Shown here in pieces: positions 57,410-64,000 of a stretch of DNA of 64,000 nt. A program made the translations under genes and the position numbers. Under the pieces are notes generated by a model that did not search any database, was not told the DNA's origin, and worked only from the letters and a program-made list of their open reading frames with translations. Source of the DNA: Corynespora cassiicola. Taxonomy: Eukaryota > Ascomycota > Dothideomycetes > Pleosporales > Corynesporascaceae. The DNA lies in assembly GCA_022059125.1 (NCBI GenBank), contig JAEUWY010000006.1, forward strand, positions 1,116,001 to 1,180,000. Direction: 5' to 3'. Position 1 is the stretch's first letter; each line of letters opens with the position of its first letter.

Positions 57410-57601
57410 ATGGTCGAGTACGAAGATTACAATATCGAGGCCTCGCGCGATGGCGGCTGTCTCGAGCAGGTCAATCGCTTCTTTGAGCGAGCGGGGCCCT
57501 GGGGCGTCGAAATTTTCAGCTCGTGCTTTGCTGGTATATGGGCGTGCGTTCTGGGGTGCTGTGACGGCTGCGGCGACTGCTGTAGCGACTGCTGCAGGTG
57601 A
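57410..57601 (+). CDS. Possible small Cys-rich protein
   Basis: A 63-residue frame with a good fungal leader (CT-rich, then ACGCAATGG). It opens MVEYEDYNIEASRDGG and ends in a Cys cluster, CVLGCCDGCGDCCSDCC, seven cysteines in 17 residues, after a short hydrophobic stretch FSSCFAGIWACVLG. An alternative splice, intron 57598-57651 (54 bases with a TTAAC branch), would replace the last residue by about 22 others, ending at 57718. Cysteine clusters like this can bind metal or be S-acylated; I cannot say which. It could also be a chance frame. Confidence 0.35.
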   Translation: MVEYEDYNIEASRDGGCLEQVNRFFERAGPWGVEIFSSCFAGIWACVLGCCDGCGDCCSDCCR

Positions 57602-57994
57602 AGTCGATGCAACGCGGTTAACGAAGCCCTGGGGCTATTTTTTCATGGCAGGATCTCTGCAGGGGTGGGTTGCGAAGGAGGAAGAGCATTGGAAGAGGCG
57701 AGGAAGATTTTTCTTTAAAACGACGAGGGAGGTACTACAGGCAAGAACGCGACTTGCGGTTGCCTGACCTGTGCGCGTCTGTCTTGCGATGGGGAAGGAG
57801 CGCTGGTGCTGGGTCCCTGTTGCACCTTCGCTATTCGACTCTGCCGGTCAAAGGTCAGCCTTATTTGCCATCAGACTGGCTGCGATCCATCATCTGCCAT
57901 CCGCATGTCCATCTTTATCTTCTTGGACTACTGTCGCTCATATCAGTACCAACACGTCACTACCAAATCGATATCTCACTCTCTATACACCAAT
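57602..57994. other. Intergenic, no gene seen
   Basis: A competing 105-codon frame (57450-57767) has no motif. The last 60 bases look like a promoter leader for the next gene. Confidence 0.4.
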
Positions 57995-58537
57995 ATGGAT
58001 CCCATGGAAACTGACCCTACCGAAATGGACTCTGGCGAAACGAACTCTGTAGAAACGGACTCTGCCGAAATCGACTCTAGCGAAACGGACTCTAGCGACA
58101 TGGACTCTACCAAAGTTATCACCAGCGAAACGGGCCCTGACTTGCAGAATATTGGCCAGAGAATTCGTGAGGATGACCTGCGCTCATGTACCTCGAATTG
58201 CATGCGAGAAAGATATTGATGGCCGATCATAGGTTTCGGCCTGCTCCAAAACGAGGCAACGTCAATGGATATTTGTGAGCACGGCCTTAGACAGCACTGC
58301 TATCGGGACGGTCAGGAATTCGGGCCTCCCAAGACAACTCTTTGGTGCCACTGTGTGTTTGAGTGGCAGCGGGAAGGGATGCAGCACCGGAATACTCAGA
58401 ACGAGGGCGCTCGGAATGGGAATACCGAGAACGGAGACACCCAGATGACGCAAAACGAGGACGAAGACGAGAACAAGGACGAAGAGAAGGACCGGCCGCC
58501 TGAACCAGCGTCGGATTCGGCCTGTCAAGCCTCGTGA
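57995..58537 (+). CDS. Acidic repeat protein, function unknown
   Basis: Exon 57995-58187, intron 58188-58232 (45 bases, GTACCT to ATAG) and exon 58233-58537 give 165 residues. Residues 5-39 are seven copies of a five-residue unit of the form E-T/M-D-S-x, encoded by 15-base tandem repeats. After the splice comes a Cys-containing part (CEHGLRQHCYRDGQEF, LWCHCVFEWQREG), then an Asn/Thr/Glu-rich tail with QNEDEDENKDEEKD. There is no signal peptide or membrane helix. The frame continues cleanly through the intron, which supports the model, but the branch site is weak, so two separate short frames are the alternative. Confidence 0.5.
58007..58111 (+). repeat. 15-base tandem repeat, seven units, in coding sequence
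   Basis: Seven imperfect copies of GAAACGGACTCTAGC lie head to tail, all in frame. The third bases and one or two others vary between copies. Confidence 0.85.
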
Positions 58538-59329
58538 AAAAAAGACTCCGGGACTTGTGTTTCTCGGATTCCACATCACTGTCTCTACCAGGTGGCCTGT
58601 CCATTGGCTGGAGGGTTTAGTTGGTGTCTGTTGCCTAGCTAGCTTTTTGCCCATCCCGAGGTCTCCAGTTGACAGAAAAGTACATGATGCCTACTCGTTG
58701 ATTCTCTTCTTTCCAGACTTCTCCCTTCCATTGTTGTGGTGCAGGCCTGTTTAGTTGGATACTGGATTTTGTAGTAGCCGCTCAATGCTCTGCCAGCCCT
58801 ATAACCAACCGTCTTAATTTAAAGATGCCGTGTCGCGCTAGACATCTGAGCTGAGAACCCTGTATCTAGAGACTAACAGAGTTCAATGCTGACATCCCTA
58901 GCATTCGGAGGGTTAGAGCACTCCCCCCCTGCTCGGATGTTTCGCCCTTTTTCCCATAGCAGCCACTTAATGCTAGGGCTGTCGATTCCAGGATCAACTC
59001 TCCGAGTCGAAAAGGCCGTGTCACGCTAGGAATTTGGGCTATGGTTCGAAATCAAGTGTTGGTTTTGCGTCAAAAAATTTGTGATATTCCAGTACTGAGG
59101 CTGCAATCAAGCCACAAATGATGCATGGTACCATTGCTCTACCAATGTCAAGAGCCCAGCCTAGGAGATGCAGACCGCGCAAGACAAGTCGCGGACCACA
59201 GGATGGATGTTGATTGTACAAGTCTCTATAGTCCCACATCACACCTCCGATCTCGCAATCCCGAGCGAGACCGTCCAATCATCAATAAAAAAACATCCCT
59301 CTCTATGCGCACATGTATACTACATTGCC
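58538..59329. other. Intergenic with a diverged direct duplication
   Basis: Two segments near 58776-58846 and 58961-59036 share stretches (AGCC-CT-AATGCT and GCCGTGTC-CGCTAG) in the same order and spacing, offset by about 187 bases. They look like an old local duplication. No gene is seen. Confidence 0.5.
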
Positions 59330-60049
59330 CTACGACTTGATAGCCTTCTCGGCCTTCTCGGCCACCTCCTTCAGGTCCTCCTTGAGCTCCTTGCCCTCAG
59401 CCTTGGCCTGACCCTCGGTGTCCTTCAAGCTGCGGTTGTAGAGATATATCCTGGTGACCTGGGTGGAGCCGACGAGGAAGAGGGCGAAGTTGACCGAGGC
59501 CAGGAAAACGTTCCTGGGCTTGATGACGAAGCACCAACGGGTCCAGATGGCACCGGTGGCCGTGAGGGCAGCATTCTGGTTGAGGGACAGCTGCTCGGCG
59601 GGACGAGTGAGATCGGAGACACCGCCGAGGACGACGGCCCACTTGAGGATAGGTGCCCTGCAATCTTTTGTGTTAGCCTCCGTTTCGCACAGCACGGTGC
59701 AGCGCAGCGCAGCGCAGGCCATTGTGTAGCATTGCGTGGGGTTTTGGGTGGGAGGGGGATGTGCGCGCGGCGCAAATGGCAGCGTCGCAAGATAAGAAAG
59801 CAAATGTAAGCGGCTGGCTGGCGTTGTGTGTCGCGTGTTGCGAGACCACGGCAAGCACTAGAGATAAAGAGACGGATCGTACCAGAAGTGGACGGTCTTG
59901 GGACCAACAGGGCTGTTCCAGAACTTGCCAAACTTGCTCTGGCCGGCTTCCTCTGCGCCCGCCGCCGTGTTCACGCCCCGGCGGTGCAACGGCTGGCGGA
60001 AGAAAGGCCGGAAGGCGCTGAAGATGCGGGAGCCCGGGCGGAACGACAT
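59330..60049 (-). CDS. Mitochondrial pyruvate carrier subunit (MPC2/3 type)
   Basis: Exons 60049-59883 and 59657-59330 (intron 225 bases) give 164 residues. A basic N-terminus (MSFRPGSRIFSAFRPFFRQ) may act as a targeting sequence. The core has FWNSPVGPKTVHFWAPILKW, VVLGGVSDLTRPAEQLS, TGAIWTRWCFVIKPRN and FLVGSTQVTRIYLYN, the ordered motifs of the MPC2 type, with three membrane helices. In complex with MPC1 it carries pyruvate across the inner membrane. The C-terminal tail of about 30 residues is a charged helix (KELKEDLKEVAEKAEKAIK). It is divergent from a complex I subunit gene, which fits shared control of mitochondrial genes. Confidence 0.94.
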
Positions 60050-60362
60050 GGCAGCAGCCTCTTGGATGGATCCGAGCGGGGTGGGAGGACGAATTGAGCG
60101 GAGATGGACGAGGCCGGCGGTGGTGGTGGTTGAGTCGCGGGCAGGAACAGCGATTGAGTCGGACCCGAACTTCGCGCTTGGGGGGTCTTGGTGTTGAGAA
60201 AGAAATCGGGAATAATGGGGGGCGCTCCGATTGGCCGCGTCGCTCCGAAGCGACTGCTCCCGAGCAACTGGCCCAGAGCTTGACCGAACTACCAACGCTG
60301 TCGACGCGAAGACTGCCCATTGCGACTCCCACACCCCTCGGCACCGACTCGCTTCTCTTGCA
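60050..60362. promoter_or_regulatory. Shared divergent promoter of two mitochondrial genes
   Basis: The 313 bases between two divergent ATGs must hold both promoters. An inverted CCAAT box lies at 60230-60234 (ATTGG), typical of HAP-complex sites that control respiratory genes; one copy could be chance. Confidence 0.6.
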
Positions 60363-60944
60363 ATGGCGACCAAATACACTTTCTCGCAGGGCCTGCGCGA
60401 ATTGAGGTTCCTGTTCTGCCAGACTGGCGAGGCCAGCGCTGCCACGAGGTATGTTCATGACGACTGCGACACCACCTGCCGAGCTCTTGCGATGCATGGA
60501 GGCGGCTGGGCAGGACGGGGCGCCATTGAAAGAGCTGAATCTGACGGGGAAAACACAGGAACTTCCTCACCAAGAGCTACCCCACGATGAAGAAGCACAA
60601 CCCCCACACCCCAATCCTGATCCGGGAGGCCAGCGGCATCGAGCCCAAGGTCTTTGCACGATACGGTGCGTCCGAACCATTTCAAAACGTTGCGATTCAT
60701 TGAAGAGCTGGGAAGAACATGATTCCAAGTGCAATTTGCAAGGAATAGGCAGAGCTGGATGCCAGGAACTGAGCGCTGACGGTGATATCTACAGATTTTG
60801 GCAAGGAGAAGTCTATCTCTCTCAAGGGTAAGGCACCACGCCCCGCTACATTCATGGGGAAAAGCGCTGACGTATGTCTGCACAGGTCTCGATGACAAGG
60901 CCATCGAGCAGTCGGTCACCGACTTGGTCAAGGCTACGTTATAA
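60363..60944 (+). CDS. NADH:ubiquinone oxidoreductase subunit NDUFA2 (B8, 10.5 kDa)
   Basis: Four short exons (60363-60448, 60559-60665, 60795-60827, 60886-60944) give 94 residues. The fold is thioredoxin-like: FSQGLRELRFLFCQTGEASA, ATRNFLTKSYPTMKKHNPH, TPILIREASGIEPKVFARYD and FGKEKSISLKGLDDKAIEQS. These match the L51/S25/CI-B8 family throughout. It is a peripheral-arm accessory subunit of complex I. The family's redox Cys pair is incomplete; one Cys (FLFCQTG) is visible, as in other fungi. The 58-128 base introns and their phases all agree. It shares a promoter region with the pyruvate carrier gene. Confidence 0.95.
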
Positions 60945-61386
60945 GTTGCGGATAGAATCGGAAACCAAGAAAAAATGATACCTGAGAGGACCGGGAACTA
61001 GACCATCCAAGGCGTGTAAAGGCTTGACCGTAGCCAATGTATATGTGTATTATGATCGAATATACCATTTCCGGCTTTCATCCCAAATCTCGCTTTGTAT
61101 TGCATAATGGCGGCGACAAGTTTCCTCTTACACGAATCAAATCGCTTCCTACTTCTCATATCCATGGTTTACCTCGGTTTTCATTTGCTTTCGTTTGCTT
61201 TCAATCAATGGGTTATGTTTGTTGCCAACCCAGTGTGGCTCAGTCGTGTGACGACTAAGCGCCCGGCATCCATGTTACACGGCATCCGCAGGATTCGATC
61301 CGAAACCTCAGCCTTGCACCTTCGCAACCACCATTTTACTTCTTCTCTTTCTCTACTGCACTGTACACCACTCTTGACCAACGACT
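60945..61386. other. Intergenic, no gene supported
   Basis: A tRNA-like pair of box A and box B sequences (near 61230 and 61293) lies here, but no cloverleaf can be folded around it. GCTCAGTCGT and ACGACTAAGC form a 10-base stem with one mismatch. Confidence 0.5.
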
Positions 61387-62066
61387 ATGAGCTTCCGTAA
61401 TGCCCCCAAAAAACTCGTCGGACCTTACATACAGGCGGCCGGCAAGCAAGCTGAAGCCGCAGCAGCCACATCACATCAACGGCCTGATGTGATCGACCAA
61501 GAGGCCAGCAAATCTACTGAAAGAGCCGATACAGAAAACGAGAAACGTGTCGATGCGTTTTCCCACGACGTTTGCAAGAGCATTAGTAGCGTCAGTGTAA
61601 AGTCCTTGGAACACAAAGAGACCTTGAATCAAAAGGTTGTGGGGGCTGTTGGAAGCACGGCAATCCAAGCTAAGGAATGGGTCACTGAGCATCCGTACCA
61701 GACAGTTGGGATCGCTGTTGGTGTTGCCGCGGTTCCCATCAGCATTGCATGTACGCCTTTAGCCCTGGCTACTGCTGGATTCGGGGCTGCTGGAGTTCAA
61801 GGCGGTAAGTTCATCGGAATTCCTACCTGGAGTGCTATTAATCACGTCCAGGGTCCATTGCCGCTACTGTTCAGGCTGGAATTGGGAACGTTGCAGCTGG
61901 GAGCGTATTTGCCACTCTGCAGAGTGCCGGTGCTAGCGGGGCTGGACTCGCGGTTGTGAATGGAGTTACTGGAGGAGTTACTGCGGCTTCAGCTGTGGGA
62001 GCCAATGCGCTGGGATATCTTTGGGGTAGAAAAGGCAAACATGGACCAAAAGAGAAGGAACAATAA
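61387..62066 (+). CDS. IFI6/ISG12-like protein, copy 3 (intact)
   Basis: Exons 61387-61804 and 61852-62066 give 210 residues. The N-terminal 110 residues are hydrophilic and helical, unlike the other copies, with ASKSTERADTENEKR and a coil-forming stretch. Then follow VTEHPYQTVGIAVGVAAVPI and CTPLALATAGFGAAGVQGG, and after the phase-1 intron GSIAATVQAGIGNVAAGSVF, ATLQSAGASGAGLAVVNGV and a Gly/Ala-rich tail ending in a basic WGRKGKHGPKEKE. This is the double-helix hairpin of the interferon-inducible 6-16/ISG12 family; in animals these proteins sit in mitochondrial or ER membranes and influence apoptosis. The second intron seen in copies 1 and 2 is absent. The reading frame has no stops. Confidence 0.82.
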
Positions 62067-62588
62067 CTTCTTATAAATGCCACTGGTATAATGGACAGGG
62101 CATAGCTGAATGAAGAGCAGCCTCCTCATCCAAGCTCTAGTTCATGAGATTTCATCATGGTGAACTTGGCATGGAAATGGTATCGGACACAGATGGAGAA
62201 AGTGTAAAGTAAGCTAGGCATAGCATTAGACGACGTAAGACACGAAGGATATTTTTGCGTACTTCGGATTCAATATTGAGTGCGAATTGAATAAATACAC
62301 ATTGCCACGAATGCGTTTGATAGAAAGTGTAGTTCTCCGTTGCCTTAACTTTAAACAGACTTTGACTAATGTATATGCCACACACAATAATCTTCAACAG
62401 TACCTAGTTTAGCTCCATTCATTCACGTAGTGATAAGCCCCGAGTGTCTGATTGTACCACATGTACCCAATCCTCACTATTGGTTCATGTTTCTTGGCAT
62501 GGTGACACAACGTTATCTTTGCCCCGCACACATTCATCCCACAGCCCACCTTGAGACTCAACCACAACAAAAAGCTCTATCTTTTGCT
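62067..62588. other. Intergenic, between IFI6-like copies 3 and 4
   Basis: AT-rich; no gene seen. The end has a promoter-like C/A-rich stretch. Confidence 0.5.
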
Positions 62589-63388
62589 ATGGACTTCTAT
62601 GATCAAGCAAAAAAGGTATTCGGCAAACTTGGCCAGAACATCAATGAACATATCAGCCGTTTCAAAAACACCCAAAACAAAGAACCTCCATATAATTGTG
62701 TGGACCATTGGAAGTCTCTCGGAACCCTGAGAAACTTTGGCGAGGACGTAGCAAAATGTGTCGGAGCCACGGCGGATGATATATGGGAAAGTCTCCTTAC
62801 TCTTGGAGAGACAACCAAAAAGTACACTGGTCCGGCTGCAGAAGAGGCGAAAAGGCATATGGAAATTATTGGGAAAAAGCTGAGCGAGCAAGTCGACACC
62901 ATATCCGAGGATGCGAGCAAGATTGATTGGGAATCTCTGCCATCCGACGCACTTGAGTGGGCGAAGAACAACCCCGATAAAGTCGCTGCAATGATTGCAA
63001 TGATTGCCGGCCCTCTCATCGCCAGGGCAGCCGTCCCTCATATTCTGGAGGCGTTTGGATATGCGCGAGCGGGGGTCCGTGCAAGTATGCATCTATAATA
63101 ATTGCAGCCGTGTCTGGACTTTCTGCAACCATTGCTGACTGAACCATAGATTCTATAGCGTCCCAGGCCCACTCAGCGATTGGATTCGTACAAAAAGGCA
63201 GTTGGTTTTCTACCTTCCAGAGCGCAGGATCAGGCGGCGCTGCTCTAGGAACGGTTCAAAATGTGGTGGGAGGAGCTGTGGGCGTGGCTGGTGCTGGGGC
63301 AAATGTCCCTATCATTATGGAGGCTGTTCATGAAGGACAAAGCGATGATTCTGGGAAGGCAACGAAAAAATCCAAAAGTAAACTTTGA
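62589..63388 (+). CDS. IFI6/ISG12-like protein, copy 4 (intact, diverged)
   Basis: Exons 62589-63084 and 63150-63388 give 244 residues. The long N-terminal part has several amphipathic helices (MDFYDQAKKVFGKLGQNINE, RHMEIIGKKLSEQVDTISE). The membrane part begins NPDKVAAMIAMIAGPLIARA and, after the phase-1 intron, continues NSIASQAHSAIGFVQKGSWF and STFQSAGSGGAALGTVQNVV, with GGAVGVAGAGANVPIIM following. The Ser-Ile-Ala opening after the intron and the F-Q-S-A-G motif mark the family, but Gly is less frequent than in copy 3. The tail is basic (KATKKSKSKL). No stops or frameshifts. It probably arose by duplication and has drifted; function is not known in fungi. Confidence 0.75.
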
Positions 63389-63731
63389 ACAGAATGGGTA
63401 GGTTAGATAGGGAGAGAAGACCAAGGTTGATACAGAATGTGGATAACCTATTTGCAATGCAGTTTTTGTCCTATGTTAAACTTGGACATATTTCGAGAAG
63501 ATACCTCTCCATGTGAAGTTTCTATTTTGGCTTTCAACCCCTAGTGAGATCAGTGAGAGCCCGTAAAACGCACCCGTGTTTGTGTGAACCTATCGCTAGT
63601 TACCAAGGCTTGAAACCCAAAGCAGCACACTATTCTGGCTTGTATCACCTCAAGGCGCACAAAAGCCTTGGCTTTTTTCGACCTGATAAAAACCAACCTC
63701 TTGACCATCCACGGACAAATCGACTGTCACC
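63389..63731. other. Intergenic, between IFI6-like copies 4 and 5
   Basis: No gene seen; it holds the promoter of copy 5. Confidence 0.5.
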
Positions 63732-64000
63732 ATGGTCTACGGCATACCCTGGAACGACCAGAAGCAAAGCACTGACCAGGATGGGAAACACCAAGAAAAA
63801 GAGTGGAGTAAAATTAAAAAAGCTGGGATTATAGCAGGAGTTACTGGTACGACGGTTGTGGCCTGGCCCTTGGCCCTTGGAGCCGCTGGTTTTGGGGCTG
63901 CAGGAATAGCGACAGGTGGGTACCAGCCGAACTTTTAGCATGCTCAAGCACTGAATTATATTCGCATAGGATCCCTTGCAGCAGGAATCCAAGCCGGTAT
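63732..64000 (+). CDS. IFI6/ISG12-like protein, copy 5 (cut by the window end)
   Basis: Exon 63732-63915 and the start of exon 2 at 63970 are visible; the rest lies past the window. It opens MVYGIPWNDQKQSTDQDGKH, has a short N-terminus, and then KKAGIIAGVTGTTVVAWPLA and LGAAGFGAAGIATG. After a phase-1 intron (63916-63969, 54 bases) it continues GSLAAGIQAG, matching the family exactly. No stop is visible. The short N-terminus makes it the nearest in layout to classic animal ISG12 proteins. Confidence 0.75.

Noticed and set aside
61225..61310. tRNA-like box A (TGGCTCAGTCG) and a box B-like TTCGATCC about 65 bases later
   Set aside because: The acceptor and T-arm stems do not pair in any register I tried, and no anticodon arm forms.

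Overview
The window is nuclear DNA from a filamentous ascomycete (Pezizomycotina). Most genes carry short 45-90 base introns with GT(A/G)AGT-type donors and CTAAC/CTGAC-type branch sites. The gene families are also typical of the group: HET incompatibility proteins, fungal 7-TM rhodopsin-domain proteins, Dal5-type permeases, DUF1996, CBM18 chitin-binding proteins, a pisatin-demethylase-like P450 and berberine-bridge-type oxidases. A Dothideomycete is my best guess but the sequence does not prove it. I built the exon models by hand from reading frame, splice sites and protein motifs; each stated model closes in frame unless noted.

Layout. 1-6.6 kb: the 3' end of a NO VEIN-type gene, then a gene-poor, AT-richer zone of decayed genes (a DHA1 transporter relic and a HET gene with stops). 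6.6-15.5 kb: a 7-TM membrane protein, a P450, a sugar transporter, and a probable small His-rich tail-anchored protein. 16.6-24.3 kb: a block of four metabolic genes: Dal5-type transporter, MSC7-like aldehyde dehydrogenase, glutamine-synthetase-like ligase and short-chain dehydrogenase. The last two are divergently transcribed; together they could form an amine or nitrogen catabolic group. 25-37 kb: secreted enzymes and small secreted proteins (amidase, six-cysteine protein, FAD-linked oxidase), plus a second 7-TM gene that seems to carry a one-base frameshift. 39-50 kb: housekeeping genes (acyl-protein thioesterase, HhH-GPD DNA glycosylase) mixed with DUF1996, a presequence-bearing SDR, a CBM18 protein, a RING protein and a coiled-coil protein. 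51-61 kb: membrane and unknown proteins, then a divergent pair of mitochondrial genes (pyruvate carrier subunit and complex I NDUFA2 subunit) sharing a 313-base promoter.

The most striking feature is a dispersed family of interferon-inducible 6-16/ISG12-like (IFI6/IFI27-like) genes. There are five loci, two at 37.3-38.8 kb and three in a row at 61.4-64.0 kb, the last cut by the window end. All share an intron at exactly the same phase-1 position in front of the glycine/alanine-rich membrane hairpin. The two left-hand copies each have a TAA in exon 1 and look inactivated, while the right-hand copies are open. This family is studied in animals as mitochondrial and apoptosis-related proteins; a lineage-specific fungal expansion with pseudogenes is worth following up.
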